Shown here: positions 8,802 through 19,188 of the stretch, piece after piece
How the letters are laid out: the number at the start of each line of letters is the position of its first letter
Numbering within the stretch: the first letter of the stretch is position 1
Origin: an uncultured Shewanella sp.
Lineage (GTDB): Bacteria > Pseudomonadota > Gammaproteobacteria > Enterobacterales > Shewanellaceae
Length of the DNA: 64,000 nt
Direction: 5' to 3'
NCBI RefSeq assembly: GCF_947495455.1
Contig: NZ_CANLZC010000007.1
Span: 1 to 64,000, forward strand
The notes under the pieces: generated by a model
The model's input: only the letters and a program-made list of their open reading frames with translations
Database searches by the model: none
Told to the model about the DNA's origin: nothing
Program-made: the position numbers and the translations under genes

Positions 8802-8867
8802 GTCATTTGATGGCGTTAAGTAATGATAAATACCTTGTTTGATTATAGCTGGAGTGTGACTCAGTGA

Positions 8868-9563
8868 ATGTCAGACAAGGTATTGAAAAAGGATGTGAAT
8901 AATAAGGAGAAGTCGACCGTGTTAGAGGAAAAAGTCGTCAAGGAGTGTCCTATTGTAAGTGAAGCATTACCTATCTTAAAAACGGAGCGCTTATACCTGA
9001 CAGTATTATTGCCGGAGCAATATCGTTTATTAGCGACTTATTATCAAGATAATCGCGCACACCTCTCACTCTGGGAGCCTGTAAGAAATCGAGATTATTT
9101 TACCTATAGTCATATTCAAGCACGATTAAAAGATCAATTACGGGCTTATTTTCAAGTGCAAGCTGTGCATTGGGTGGCATTTAAACGGCAAGATGTGAGC
9201 TCAGAAAATCACTTAAATCAAGGCTTGCTGAGTTTGCGTCCCGATGCAAAAGTGATTGGCGTGTGTAACTTTACCAATATTATTCAAGGCCCTTTTAAGG
9301 CATGCCATTTAGGTTATTCTTTGAGTGAGCATCAACAAGGAAAGGGTTATATGCAAGAGATGCTCAAGGGAGGTATTCAGCATGCTTTTTCTGAACTGGG
9401 TTTGCATCGTATTATGGCAAATTATATGCCCCATAATCAAAAAAGTGCACACTTATTGAAAGCGCTGGGGTTTGAGCGAGAAGGGCTCGCTCGAGATTAT
9501 TTACACATTGCCGGTCAGTGGCAAGATCATGTGTTAACCTCGAAAATCAATGATCATTTTTAA
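8868..9563 (+). CDS. rimJ: RimJ-type GNAT N-acetyltransferase
   Basis: This acetyl-CoA-dependent N-acetyltransferase resembles RimJ, which acetylates the N-terminal Ala of ribosomal protein S5. Conserved landmarks include LSLWEPVRNR, HLGYSLSEHQQGKGYMQE (acetyl-CoA pyrophosphate loop QQGKGY), HRIMANYMPHNQKSAHLL and AGQWQDHVLT, all close to E. coli RimJ. At 231 residues it is longer than E. coli RimJ (194). The extra length is a charged N-terminal extension of about 30 residues and an insert near residue 105. The start codon is uncertain because the nearest GGAG is 14 bases upstream. Confidence 0.8.
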   Translation: MSDKVLKKDVNNKEKSTVLEEKVVKECPIVSEALPILKTERLYLTVLLPEQYRLLATYYQDNRAHLSLWEPVRNRDYFTYSHIQARLKDQLRAYFQVQAVHWVAFKRQDVSSENHLNQGLLSLRPDAKVIGVCNFTNIIQGPFKACHLGYSLSEHQQGKGYMQEMLKGGIQHAFSELGLHRIMANYMPHNQKSAHLLKALGFEREGLARDYLHIAGQWQDHVLTSKINDHF

Positions 9564-9615
9564 TGATATGTTTGAGTTAATATATTGTGATAGCTCAATC
9601 GAGTAAAACGGGCTT

Positions 9616-9882
9616 TATACCCGTGATACTTGAAGATGCATGTTTTCAGAGCCTGTAAAAGCGCCTAATTCAAGGCGTATTATTGCAAGAATGCTTATTG
9701 CCTTTTAAGATGATACAACGCAGAAGTTGGTGCTTTTACAGACTCCCAACGGGCTGGTTTAAAAGCTTTTTATACTGCGTTATTGAACATCAGCTTAGAA
9801 TGACTAGGCACGCTGTTCAAAGCCTTGCCTAAAAAGCTTTTAATTCCAGCTGAATCCTGCATCTTCAAGTATCACGGGTATA
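9616..9882. mobile_element. 267-bp MITE with 25-bp perfect terminal inverted repeats
   Basis: The ends at 9616-9640 and 9858-9882 are exact reverse complements over 25 bases (outer part TATACCCGTGATACTTGAAG). The element has no coding capacity and both ends start with TA, as expected for TA-targeting Tc1/mariner or IS630-type transposons. It fills the intergenic space between the RimJ-like gene and xni. A diverged half copy of its right side is found at 27014-27077. The transposase that moves it is not in the window. Confidence 0.85.
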
Positions 9883-9908
9883 TTTACACAAATAGGGTGA
9901 GATTTAAT

Positions 9909-10673
9909 TCAATTTTGTTGTTTTAGCCTAAATTGTTTTAAATTGATGTTTAAGGGTAAATTGGTCTGTAATTGACTTAATTTATAACTGAGTTTGGCTA
10001 AGGTTTTTCCAGTGGCCAGCTTTTGGGCTTGTTTAGTGCCGATTTTATCTAATGAGCGATAAATATTACTTAAAGTACGAAAGGTTTTCAGCAGTTCACA
10101 AGCCGACTTAGGACCAATGCCTGGCACACCGGGAATTTTATTGCCACTGTCGCCAGCTAATGCGAGATAATCTAAAAATTGACTTCGGTCAACTCCTAGC
10201 TTCTCTTCTCTGGCTTCAAGGGTTAAAAAGGTTTGATTGAAATGATCCCAAAGCTGAATATTAGGGTGGATCAGTTGGTTAAACCCTTTGTCTGTTGAGA
10301 CAATAATGGCTTTACCTTTTGCTTGGGTTAATTTAGTGGCGAGTGTGGCAATGACATCATCGGCTTCACTTAAGGCATCGATAGAGTGAATATCTTGGCT
10401 TTCTAAGTAGCGTTTTAGTGATGCAAGGCCCTCATTCAGAGCTTCAGGCATAGGTTTACGCCCTTTTTTATAATCTTCAAACAAACGTTTACGCCATGAA
10501 ATGGCTTTACCATCCCAGACAATCGTAACATGTGAGGGTTGGTGAAATCGAATGAGCTTTTTACATGAGCGAAGTACTTGTTCTTGTAATCCATCAATAT
10601 TGTTTTCATTAGGCTGCGCGGCATGCATACGGCGGACAAGATTCATACCATCAATGATTAAAAGTACATTCAT
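9909..10673 (-). CDS. xni: Flap endonuclease Xni (exonuclease IX)
   Basis: This is a stand-alone 5'-nuclease/flap endonuclease domain related to the N-terminal domain of DNA polymerase I. The 254 residues fit the family. Acidic metal ligands are seen in LIIDGMNLVRR, in LSEADDVIATLA and in VSTDKGFNQLI. A helix-hairpin-helix, GVPGIGPKSACELL, follows at about 180-195. It is encoded downstream of ppnN on the same strand, as in many gammaproteobacteria, and probably helps remove 5' flaps in replication and repair. Confidence 0.9.
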   Translation of the reverse strand: MNVLLIIDGMNLVRRMHAAQPNENNIDGLQEQVLRSCKKLIRFHQPSHVTIVWDGKAISWRKRLFEDYKKGRKPMPEALNEGLASLKRYLESQDIHSIDALSEADDVIATLATKLTQAKGKAIIVSTDKGFNQLIHPNIQLWDHFNQTFLTLEAREEKLGVDRSQFLDYLALAGDSGNKIPGVPGIGPKSACELLKTFRTLSNIYRSLDKIGTKQAQKLATGKTLAKLSYKLSQLQTNLPLNINLKQFRLKQQN

Positions 10674-10840
10674 GTGTGTTGTTATCGATTTAAGTAATAG
10701 AGAGGATGATTCGGTGTTACTTTATTGATTATATCAATCGTTTGCAATATTTTCACCTTGTACTGGTTATCTTTCTTGATTCAAGTGCCATCTCAAGTGC
10801 TATTCAGGGAGCGTGTGAATATCACTTGAGAAAGACAGAG

Positions 10841-12199
10841 TTAATGGCTATGAGAGATCTCATAGCAAGGTACGTAAAGGGTACCGGGTAATTTCATTCT
10901 TTGTTGTTTGACAAATGCTTGAAGTAAGGTGTCCATTAATGCCATGAGTTTGGGATCGCCTGTTAATTGAAAAGGACCCAGTTGTTTGATTTGATTTACG
11001 GTTTCCATTTTTACATTACCAGCGACTATGCCTGAAAAGGCTTGGCGTAAATGAGCGGCAAGTTTGGCTTTATTGGGTTGAAAATGAAGATCGAGTTTGG
11101 CCATGTTTTCATGTGTCGGGTTAAATGGATATTGGAACTCAGCATTGATTTTGAGCGCCCAGTGATATTGGTAAGAATCCCCTGTTTTTTTCCTAAATTT
11201 CTTAATAGCTTCCATACCTTCTTTTTGGATCCTAGCCACTTCGGCGGGGTTGTCGATAATGATTTGGTACTTATCTTGTGCTTCTTTACCTAACGTGGCG
11301 CCAATGAAAGTATCCACTTGAGTGAAATAATCTGCGCTTTCTTTTGGCCCGGTTAGTACCAGTGGAAAGGGGAAATCTTGATTTTCTTCATGGAGTAAAA
11401 TCCCTAATAGGTAGAGTAATTCTTCTGTGGTACCCGCGCCGCCAGGGAATATGATGAAACCATGTCCTAGTCGTACAAAGGCTTCTAAACGTTTTTCGAT
11501 ATCAGGTAAAATCACTAGCTCATTGACGATATGATTAGGGGGCTCTGCTGCAATAATATTAGGTTCAGTGAGTCCTATGTAGCGAGCATTGTTGACTTGC
11601 TGTTTAGCGTGACCTACTGTCGCCCCTTTCATTGGTCCCTCCATGGCGCCGGGTCCACAACCCGTACAAATATCAAGTTCTCGAAGACCGAGTTCATGAC
11701 CGACGGCTTTAGTATATTGAAATTCAGTATCATTAATACTGTGCCCGCCCCAACAAACAACAATATTAGGGTTGAACATGGGCATGACACGCGCATTACG
11801 TAAAATATCAAAAACTAAATCGGTAATATGTACAGAGTCTGTAAAATCAATATGTTCTAAATGATCAAACTTGTCATTTAAATAGATAATATCCCTGAGC
11901 ACCGAAAATAAATGCTCCTGAATGCTGGCAATCACTTTGCCATCGACCAAAGCGGCGGCAGGAGGGTTGATGAGCTCTATCTTTATGCCGCGCTCTTTTT
12001 GCAGCACATTAATTTTGAAGTTTTCAAACTGTTTAAAGAGTTTTTCACTGTTATCACATTTGATACCTGATGCAAGGACGGCAAGAGAGCAATTTCGATA
12101 TAATTGATAAAGCTCACTTTGTGCATTTTGTTTTAAGCGGGCAACTTCGAGTTGAGACAGTTGCTCCATACTGCCTTTTGGGCTGATCCTAACTATCAT
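10841..12199 (-). CDS. ppnN: Nucleotide 5'-monophosphate nucleosidase PpnN (YgdH)
   Basis: This large LOG-like nucleosidase hydrolyses the N-glycosidic bond of nucleoside monophosphates; in E. coli it is regulated by (p)ppGpp. The LOG motif [16 protein letters not shown] lies in the middle of the protein. The WGGHSIND and [14 protein letters not shown] segments form the phosphate and nucleotide pocket. The ATG at 12199 is chosen because GGAG lies five bases before it; a GTG six bases earlier is less likely. That gives 452 residues, close to E. coli's 454. Xni follows after about 170 bases. Confidence 0.92.
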   Translation of the reverse strand: MIVRISPKGSMEQLSQLEVARLKQNAQSELYQLYRNCSLAVLASGIKCDNSEKLFKQFENFKINVLQKERGIKIELINPPAAALVDGKVIASIQEHLFSVLRDIIYLNDKFDHLEHIDFTDSVHITDLVFDILRNARVMPMFNPNIVVCWGGHSINDTEFQYTKAVGHELGLRELDICTGCGPGAMEGPMKGATVGHAKQQVNNARYIGLTEPNIIAAEPPNHIVNELVILPDIEKRLEAFVRLGHGFIIFPGGAGTTEELLYLLGILLHEENQDFPFPLVLTGPKESADYFTQVDTFIGATLGKEAQDKYQIIIDNPAEVARIQKEGMEAIKKFRKKTGDSYQYHWALKINAEFQYPFNPTHENMAKLDLHFQPNKAKLAAHLRQAFSGIVAGNVKMETVNQIKQLGPFQLTGDPKLMALMDTLLQAFVKQQRMKLPGTLYVPCYEISHSH

Positions 12200-12283
12200 A
12201 GTCACTCCTTAGCAGTTATTGATGATCATTACTTTCATACAATAGTCAGTCATATTGAGTGGTGAAGCTACGACCGTTAATTT

Positions 12284-13810
12284 TTATAAGTCAATAATCA
12301 CTTTGTCTCTGCTTTCATTTTTGGCTCGATATAGCGCAGCATCTGCACGTTCAAAGGTGTCTTGTATGGCTTCTTGCTTCAAGACTTTTGCTGCACCTAT
12401 AGATACTGTAACTGTGATCCGCTGATTTTTGAACTTAAATGGGATATTTTTAATTTTTTTTCGTAACCGATTGAGGAAAATATCCACTTGCCTAGTGGTA
12501 AGCTGAGGGAGAAGCATCACAAATTCTTCGCCGCCAAAACGGGCGACAAATTCATTGCTATTGAGAGAGTTTTTTAATGCCATAGCGATGACTTGTAAGG
12601 TTTTGTCACCTGTGGAATGTCCAAAATGGTCATTAATGGATTTAAAGTGGTCTATATCGGCAATAATAACCCAGAGTGCTTGCTTGTGTCTTTGATAATG
12701 ACGAAATTCAAGTGACATGCGCTCTTCCAGTGCGGCCCGATTTGGCAGTTGGGTAAGGGGATCAATTAAATGAAATTTTTGTTGTTCAAATAAACTTTGC
12801 TTATAAATATTGCTCTCTTTGTGTAAGGTACTCAATTGTTTTTTCATTGAAGAAAAAGCTCGCTTCATGATTTTGATTGATTGCTTTTCTTGTGCTTGCC
12901 TTTGACTGAGTTCAAGATGAAGGCTGGCGACTTGTTCAATAAGTTTAGCTTTCAGTTCATCTATGTCATCTATTTCTATGAGATGCTTTTCTATCATACT
13001 CATTTTGTTAGACATACTGCTATTGAACATTCTGCTGTTTATGAATTGTGCTTGTATATGCTTTTGAGTGGTATCAGCGATATGATTTATACCACCTAGT
13101 TCGCCATCAAGTGTGAGTAAGAAAGCTTGAGAAGTTGACTGAGAGCTGTCAATATTTTCTTGCAATAAACGAAGGATGTTTTGATAGGCGGATAAGAGAT
13201 CGGTTAATGCAAAGTCGCCCAATAAGGTTTCTTTGATTTCGATTATTTGTTTTGTTTGATGAGTATGAAATCGAATTTCAGAGATAATTTGAGTCAATTC
13301 TATTGCGAGAGTTTGGTAGTTAATGGATGTTTGTTCATTCTCTGATATTTTATTGCTAATAATACCTGAGTAGAAAAAGATCACGTTTTCTAATTGCTTA
13401 ATATAATCGACAAATGTGTGAAAGGGTTGATTGAGTCCTTGTTTTAAACAGGCAAACTGTTGCTTTTGTTTTTGGCTGAGAGTAAAGCGTTCTTCAAGTG
13501 GTGTTATTGAAAGAATAAGCTGCTTTTGGTGTGCCGTTAATTGAGTTTTAACTTGTTTATTGTGTTGTTTTAATATGCTTTCTATTTTACTCAGTTCTAC
13601 AAAGGTTTGGGGGCGTGTGTCTGGCGAATCCAATAGTGCTTGTAAATGTGTCAGTTTCTTGTCTAATTCTCGGTTAAGTCCTTTGCAAGCTTGACTCAAA
13701 TAGTGAACAAACTGAAATAGTTGTTTTAGTTTAGTCGAGTCAGCATGATGAACTTGGGGATGTGGTAGATGCGATATCCCTGTATGCTGGTGGGTAATTT
13801 TATCCTTCAT
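12284..13810 (-). CDS. Diguanylate cyclase with long helical N-terminal region
   Basis: This enzyme predicts synthesis of cyclic di-GMP. The C-terminal GGDEF domain (about 350-508) starts DPLTQLPNRAALEERM and carries the active motif GGEEF at about 424-428 (RFGGEEFVMLLPQ). The position five residues before it reads NSNE rather than RxxD, so the usual inhibitory product site is absent. Residues 1-340 are predicted to be almost entirely helical and coiled-coil with no membrane segments, and have no recognised sensor domain. It lies 66 bases downstream of a TPR membrane protein on the same strand, probably one operon. Confidence 0.88.
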   Translation of the reverse strand: MKDKITHQHTGISHLPHPQVHHADSTKLKQLFQFVHYLSQACKGLNRELDKKLTHLQALLDSPDTRPQTFVELSKIESILKQHNKQVKTQLTAHQKQLILSITPLEERFTLSQKQKQQFACLKQGLNQPFHTFVDYIKQLENVIFFYSGIISNKISENEQTSINYQTLAIELTQIISEIRFHTHQTKQIIEIKETLLGDFALTDLLSAYQNILRLLQENIDSSQSTSQAFLLTLDGELGGINHIADTTQKHIQAQFINSRMFNSSMSNKMSMIEKHLIEIDDIDELKAKLIEQVASLHLELSQRQAQEKQSIKIMKRAFSSMKKQLSTLHKESNIYKQSLFEQQKFHLIDPLTQLPNRAALEERMSLEFRHYQRHKQALWVIIADIDHFKSINDHFGHSTGDKTLQVIAMALKNSLNSNEFVARFGGEEFVMLLPQLTTRQVDIFLNRLRKKIKNIPFKFKNQRITVTVSIGAAKVLKQEAIQDTFERADAALYRAKNESRDKVIIDL

Positions 13811-13876
13811 TACTCTGTCCTGATTAACGGTTTTATTTTAAATACATGCCTTGAATGCATTGATATGAGTCAGCGA

Positions 13877-16009
13877 TTATTCGTGCCAGCTGATATTATT
13901 TTTGTCTCCATTGCTTTCAATTTTTACCAAACCTCGGTCAATACTGCGCGTTAAGTGTTGGTAAAGAGGAGGGCTAAAAATGCTGGCAGGAGCAAAATCT
14001 AAGGTTGTCATAGTGACGTAAATATCTTGTGGCTCTTGTAAACTCATTGCGCCAGATAACATCATTTGAGCGGCGGTAAAGTGAGTCTCAAGATCAACTT
14101 TGATTGCAGGATCGGCGTGTAAAGGTAAATTGAGTAAACCGATATGGAATCGGGTCTGCCAATGATTGTCATCGAGGCAGGCTCGCAATGCGAGTATTAA
14201 GCTGGTTGCATCAGTATTACGGGGAATATAGCAGGCAAAAAGACCTGAACGAATGTGAAAGACGTCTGCTTTCAATGCGCGGCTTAAAGCATCATGTTGT
14301 TTTAGATGTAAATCGCGGTTGGCTTGAAAGCCTAATGTGAGATCGGCATTAAGTTGGTCCGTTAACGAGCATAAGACAATGCTGGAAGCGTGATTTAAAT
14401 TGGACTCTGATAATCTTGTCATGAAGGCGTGGTAACCTGGCACATTGACAATAGGATCAGTGTCAATAAAAGCAGATTGTTCAGAGAGTAAACGCTTTAA
14501 TTGAAGGCGATGACGCCACAGCGCGATATAGGCTATGGTAATAAAAGTGATTAACCCTAGCATTACAATAAAAATGTATTGGTAGCGAGTTTGTAATGAC
14601 ATATCGCTATTGTGTTGATGTTTTGCGTTAAATAATGTCGACTTCAGTTTTTGCTGCGCTAACATAGCATTAGCATGACGAGTATTTTTTGTGTATGGCG
14701 GTATAAGAGCGTCTAATTTTAGCCAGCTTTCAAGGGCTGAAAGTGCGTGAGAAAATTGCTTTAATTGCTTATAAATGGTGATTTGTAATTGTAATGCTTG
14801 TTTTTGCTCATCAATTAAATGGAGTTGTTTGGCCTTGGCAAAGGCACTAGTAGCATAGTTTTTTGCCATATTATATTGATTAAGGGCGAGTGTGACATTG
14901 GCTAATAGTAAATCGTTATAAACTAAATAATGATTTGAGTGTTTTTCGGAAAAAATAACATCTGCTTTTTTGAGGTAATTATAAGCGGATTTATAATCTT
15001 CATTTTGAAAATACGCCTCTCCAAGGTTATGATAATCAATAGCTTGACCAATAAGGTTTTCGAGATGTATATCAGATTGTAGTGCGGTTAGGTGGTAGTC
15101 AATGGCGTAATTCCATTGCCCTTTCTCGGCATAAATCATGGCCATTAGCCTAATAGCGGCAATGACTTTATGTTCTTTCTTTATTTTTGTATAAATAAAA
15201 GAAGCATCTTGTGTATATTTTAGTGCGTCATCCCACTGATTTAGGCTTTTATAAACGCGAGCAACTTGCATATAAAGTTCAGCCCTCAATGCAGGCATTT
15301 TAATATGTTCAGATAACATAATGGCTTGTGTAAAATGGTCTAATGACTCTTTTAGTTCTTTTTTTGTGTGATGATACCGACCTAAATAAATTTCCGATTT
15401 AACGATTAAGTATTTATTTTTGATCGAAAAGGCCAGCATTTTACCTTGATTCAAGTATGACAGTGAGAGGTCATTTTGCTTAACCATTCGATACATAATC
15501 CCTAAGCCTTCATAGAGAATATATTTTAATAACAGTGTGTCTGAGGAAGATTGTAATCCTATTTTGTCCAGTGCTTGTTTATATAAGTCAATGGCCGCGG
15601 TGTAATCTTGTGCTGTTTGTTTTAAATAGCGGCCTTTAAGCATGAGTAACATACTGTGCTCAAAGGGAGTCTCAACGACTTTATCCATTGAATCAATGAT
15701 GTTTTTTGCTAATTGATAGCGTTCATTAGCATTGAGATTGATGTTTATGTCTGTCAGTAGATAAATACGAGCAAGTTGCATGAGTTGTTGTTTGAACTCA
15801 GTACTATTGAGGTGATAGGTTCGAACTAATTGAGCGAACTCCCCTTGACCGTTAAAAGCATATTTATTGGGTAAGTGCGCAAGCAAATCTTGTAATCTAA
15901 GGTGAGGTGTTTCTCTTAATCTCACTTCATTGACAAATTCATCTTCTGATTTTACGTAAAAGGAAAGCATTAATAGGGCAATGGGAAGCAATAACAACAA
16001 GGAACGCAT
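13877..16009 (-). CDS. TPR membrane protein with degenerate GGDEF-like C-terminus
   Basis: This is a 710-residue probable sensor. A signal peptide (MRSLLLLLPIALLMLSFYVK) leads into about 400 residues of tetratricopeptide repeats, which should be periplasmic. One transmembrane helix follows (YIFIVMLGLITFITIAYIAL), then a cytoplasmic domain. That domain starts DPIVNVPGYHAFMTRL, which aligns by eye with the DPLTGLPNRRAF start of GGDEF domains. However, the position of the GGDEF loop reads HIRSGLFACYIP, so it cannot be a normal cyclase. The next gene, 66 bases downstream, is an active-looking diguanylate cyclase, suggesting a sensor and effector pair. Confidence 0.75.
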   Translation of the reverse strand: MRSLLLLLPIALLMLSFYVKSEDEFVNEVRLRETPHLRLQDLLAHLPNKYAFNGQGEFAQLVRTYHLNSTEFKQQLMQLARIYLLTDININLNANERYQLAKNIIDSMDKVVETPFEHSMLLMLKGRYLKQTAQDYTAAIDLYKQALDKIGLQSSSDTLLLKYILYEGLGIMYRMVKQNDLSLSYLNQGKMLAFSIKNKYLIVKSEIYLGRYHHTKKELKESLDHFTQAIMLSEHIKMPALRAELYMQVARVYKSLNQWDDALKYTQDASFIYTKIKKEHKVIAAIRLMAMIYAEKGQWNYAIDYHLTALQSDIHLENLIGQAIDYHNLGEAYFQNEDYKSAYNYLKKADVIFSEKHSNHYLVYNDLLLANVTLALNQYNMAKNYATSAFAKAKQLHLIDEQKQALQLQITIYKQLKQFSHALSALESWLKLDALIPPYTKNTRHANAMLAQQKLKSTLFNAKHQHNSDMSLQTRYQYIFIVMLGLITFITIAYIALWRHRLQLKRLLSEQSAFIDTDPIVNVPGYHAFMTRLSESNLNHASSIVLCSLTDQLNADLTLGFQANRDLHLKQHDALSRALKADVFHIRSGLFACYIPRNTDATSLILALRACLDDNHWQTRFHIGLLNLPLHADPAIKVDLETHFTAAQMMLSGAMSLQEPQDIYVTMTTLDFAPASIFSPPLYQHLTRSIDRGLVKIESNGDKNNISWHE

Positions 16010-16127
16010 AAAATCGCTGGCCTTTATTCACTTACAAGGATTCTGTTTTGATTATACCAGTATGCTTGATTCTAATGTTATACTTTTATTTTTTAATTAT
16101 AAAATATAATAACATAATGGTGTTTTA

Positions 16128-17930
16128 GTGAATAATTCAGCTTTATTTGTATCTCTTTTTACCTCCATATTGAGTCTACCTGTATACAGTGATGTTAATT
16201 ACTTTATTGAGCTTGTTGAGCCAAAGCATCATCTTGCTCAGGTGGATATTCAATTTCCTGAAACGAAGGAGAAGATACTCAAGGTAAATTTACCCGTGTG
16301 GAGAACAGGTAAATATCAAGTGTTACCCTTAGCGGATAATATTCGCTTGTTTACAGCGACTAACTCTAAGGGGGATGTTTTACCTTGGAGAAGAACGGCA
16401 AATGGAGAGTGGCAAATAACGCTAGATAAGCCGACGAGCGTGACGGTTTCATATCAATTACACGCTAATTTGTTGGGGCAACGAGTGAGTCACATCAATG
16501 GAACCCATGCCTTTTTAGATGCATCGGGTACTTTTATGTATAGTCCTACTTATAGAAGCGATAAAGTGAATGTCCATCTTTCTGTGCCTCAAGGTTGGAA
16601 AAGCTATTCGGGTATGGAAAGGGGAGAAGGTCAGCATCATTTTACCGCGATGAATTATGATGTTTTGATTGATTCTCCCATTGAGTCTGGCATTAACCAG
16701 TATCGAGAATTTTCAGTCGATGGCAGGGAATATGGGTTGGTGGTATGGGGAGAAGGCAACTACGATTTACAACAAATAGTAACGGATTTAACAAAATTGA
16801 GTCGTCAAGCTTCCGCCATTTGGACTGGGTATCCGTATTCACGTTATCTATATATGATCCATGCAACAAGTGGAGAAAGTGGCGCTACAGAGCACCTCAA
16901 CTCAACCATTATTCAAAAGCCGCGTTTTAGTTTTAGAGAGCGAGAAGATTATTTAGGTTTTATTAAAACAGCGGCTCATGAGTTTATCCATACTTGGAAT
17001 GTGAAAGCTTATCGGCCTGAGGGATTAGTGCCATATGATTACCAAGAAGAAAAGTTGACGCCTTTGTTATGGATATCCGAAGGTTCAACCAGTTATTTCC
17101 AAAGTCAGTTGTTATTAAGAGCTGGAGTGATCACAGCAAAAGAGTTCTTTGACGATTTAGCTGAACGCATTACTTTGAGTCAACATACTCCAGGTAATCA
17201 AATTCAGTCAGTGGCAGAAGCCAGCCTTAGTCAATGGGTGAGTACTAGAGGTGATTATTCGACTAATAATAGTGTGAGTATCTATTATGAAGGCTATTTG
17301 GCCTCACTTGCATTGGATTTTTCTCTGCTAAAAAACACTCACAATAAGGTGTCATACCGAGATGTGCACCAGCAGCTTTACCAAGATTTTTCTTTGCCTA
17401 AATCTTATAATGTCAATGATGTTAAAGGAATTTTAAAAAAACTTTCGGGACGGGACTATCAAGGCTGGTGGTCACAATATGTGGAATTACCAGTACAGTT
17501 GCCCTTCACTGATTTATTAAAACAAGCGGGCATAGCCTTGACCTATGGGAATGAAGTGGACGATATTCCTTTTACTGGAGTGACGTTTGAAGAAGGCAGT
17601 TTAATTATGCTTGAGGTCATGCGAGAAAGTCCTGCTTGGAATGCGGGTCTGACCTTAGGTGATGAATTAGTCGCGATTAATGGACTAAAAGTCACGGCCA
17701 GTGATATCGAAAAACGTCTGCAGGATTTTACGCTTGGGCAGACCGTTATTATGACAGTGTTTCAAGAGCAGAAATTGCAAGAAATATCGGTCACATTAAC
17801 GGCTCAACCGAGTCGTTCATTGCAATTAAAAAGTGTCGTCTCGCCAACACAAGCACAGAAAGACTTTTTCACTGCTTGGTTAGGGATCCAGTGGCCTTTC
17901 AATGAAAAGGGAGAATGGATTAAGCCATAA
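16128..17930 (+). CDS. Exported M61-family metallopeptidase with PDZ domain
   Basis: This 600-aa zinc aminopeptidase is of the glycyl aminopeptidase (M61) type. A signal peptide of about 21 residues starts at a GTG codon. An N-terminal beta domain is followed by the catalytic domain with HEFIHTWNVKAYRP at about 284-297. HExxH supplies two zinc ligands and the general base, and the third ligand is probably in WISEGSTSYF. A PDZ domain follows at about 480-560 (MRESPAWNAGLTLGDELVAI). The start has only a weak ribosome site. It is transcribed away from the TPR gene and ends in a strong terminator. Confidence 0.87.
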   Translation: MNNSALFVSLFTSILSLPVYSDVNYFIELVEPKHHLAQVDIQFPETKEKILKVNLPVWRTGKYQVLPLADNIRLFTATNSKGDVLPWRRTANGEWQITLDKPTSVTVSYQLHANLLGQRVSHINGTHAFLDASGTFMYSPTYRSDKVNVHLSVPQGWKSYSGMERGEGQHHFTAMNYDVLIDSPIESGINQYREFSVDGREYGLVVWGEGNYDLQQIVTDLTKLSRQASAIWTGYPYSRYLYMIHATSGESGATEHLNSTIIQKPRFSFREREDYLGFIKTAAHEFIHTWNVKAYRPEGLVPYDYQEEKLTPLLWISEGSTSYFQSQLLLRAGVITAKEFFDDLAERITLSQHTPGNQIQSVAEASLSQWVSTRGDYSTNNSVSIYYEGYLASLALDFSLLKNTHNKVSYRDVHQQLYQDFSLPKSYNVNDVKGILKKLSGRDYQGWWSQYVELPVQLPFTDLLKQAGIALTYGNEVDDIPFTGVTFEEGSLIMLEVMRESPAWNAGLTLGDELVAINGLKVTASDIEKRLQDFTLGQTVIMTVFQEQKLQEISVTLTAQPSRSLQLKSVVSPTQAQKDFFTAWLGIQWPFNEKGEWIKP

Positions 17931-17937
17931 AAAATAG

Positions 17938-17968
17938 ATGACAGCCTAGAAATAAACAGGCTGTCATC
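17938..17968. terminator. Terminator after the M61 peptidase gene
   Basis: A perfect 11-bp stem GATGACAGCCT / AGGCTGTCATC with a 9-base loop is followed by TTT. It lies between convergent genes and may serve both. Confidence 0.75.
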
Positions 17969-18000
17969 TTTACATGAGCGCATGGGTTTAAGAGAGGAGT

Positions 18001-18909
18001 TTAATGCTCTTCAATTCCACCTAAGGCTGCAACTAAAGTGTTCATTAAAGCAATCAGTTCTGTTGCCATTAAGGCAAAATCGGCATCAAGACGAGTGAGT
18101 GGATCTTCATCACTTAGTTCATCATTTTCAGCTCTGAACTCTTCAGAGAACTTGAGTCGTTTAAGGCTAGTATCTGATTGCATTAAAAAGGCGATGGATT
18201 GTCCAAAATGTAAGGCCAGTTTGTGCACTTGTTTACCGACTTCAATATGGGCAAGTACCTCATCTTCACTGAGATCTTGCTGTTTGAAACGCACGATTCC
18301 TCCTTCATCAGAATCAGATTTCAATTCAGCTTCATCTTGCATTTCGAAACCTTGAGGTGAAGTTCCATCTTTAAGCCATTGAGTAAGCTGGGTTTCTATG
18401 GGAGTTTGAAAGCTCAAGGGGACAATTGGCAGGCTACCTAGGGCTTTTCTTAATAATGCTAATAATTCTTCGGCCTTAGCTGCACTACTGCTATCGACTA
18501 AGATCATATTAATTTCGGGTAAAATCAATGCGCGAATTTGGCTTCGTCTTGAAAAAGCTCTGGGTAATAAGTGAGTGATAATGTCATCTTTTAGCGCATC
18601 TTTTTCTTTTTTTGCTAACTGGCGATTTTCTTCATGTTCAATGAGGGCCACTTTTTCTTCTAATGCTTCTTTGATCACTTGTGCAGGAAGAATTTTTTCT
18701 TCTTTAGTAGCACAAATGAGGTGTCTATTTTCGGCTGTATGAACCAATGCTTGCCCTAACTTTCCTAAAGCATTTGAGAAACCAAATTGACTGATATCTT
18801 GACTTGAGCAGGGAGAGAAAGTGAAATCAGCTAGCGCTTGTTCAAGTTTTTCTGTATCAATATCAAAGGGTTTATTGAAACGGTAAAGGGTAAGGTTTTT
18901 AAACCACAT
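18001..18909 (-). CDS. rdgC: Recombination-associated protein RdgC
   Basis: RdgC is a ring-shaped DNA-binding protein that limits RecA filament formation. The start is set at the internal Met of [16 protein letters not shown], which matches the family N-terminus and gives 302 residues (E. coli 303). An in-frame extension to 18987 has no family support. Recognisable segments are [29 protein letters not shown] and the acidic, Leu-rich C-terminal half. It is divergent from the porin gene. Confidence 0.92.
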   Translation of the reverse strand: MWFKNLTLYRFNKPFDIDTEKLEQALADFTFSPCSSQDISQFGFSNALGKLGQALVHTAENRHLICATKEEKILPAQVIKEALEEKVALIEHEENRQLAKKEKDALKDDIITHLLPRAFSRRSQIRALILPEINMILVDSSSAAKAEELLALLRKALGSLPIVPLSFQTPIETQLTQWLKDGTSPQGFEMQDEAELKSDSDEGGIVRFKQQDLSEDEVLAHIEVGKQVHKLALHFGQSIAFLMQSDTSLKRLKFSEEFRAENDELSDEDPLTRLDADFALMATELIALMNTLVAALGGIEEH

Positions 18910-19188
18910 AGCTAACATGCCTAATGAAGAAATAAACCCCGCAGTGTAAGGCATTGTTAGGCGTGGGTAAACTCTAATCCTCTGCAATATCGGTTCTTGG
19001 TGGTGACTTTTTGTATAATTTCAATAAGCCAGCTTCTTCGATGTTGCTCACATTTAATTAACATTGCCGCTTTCAATTAACTTTAATGCATCATAAGATA
19101 ATCATTGAAATAAAAATGAAATAAAGATGTTGCATTATAGCGCTCGAAAACTAATAACGAAGGCGAAATACCGCCAAAGGATGCATTG

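Noticed and set aside
10847..10866. Perfect palindrome GCTATGAGAGATCTCATAGC as an operator or terminator
   Set aside because: It lies in the last codons of ppnN, has no T-run, and no known site of this form is recognised.
18910..18987. 26-residue N-terminal extension of RdgC
   Set aside because: The family begins MWFKNL; starting there gives the normal length.
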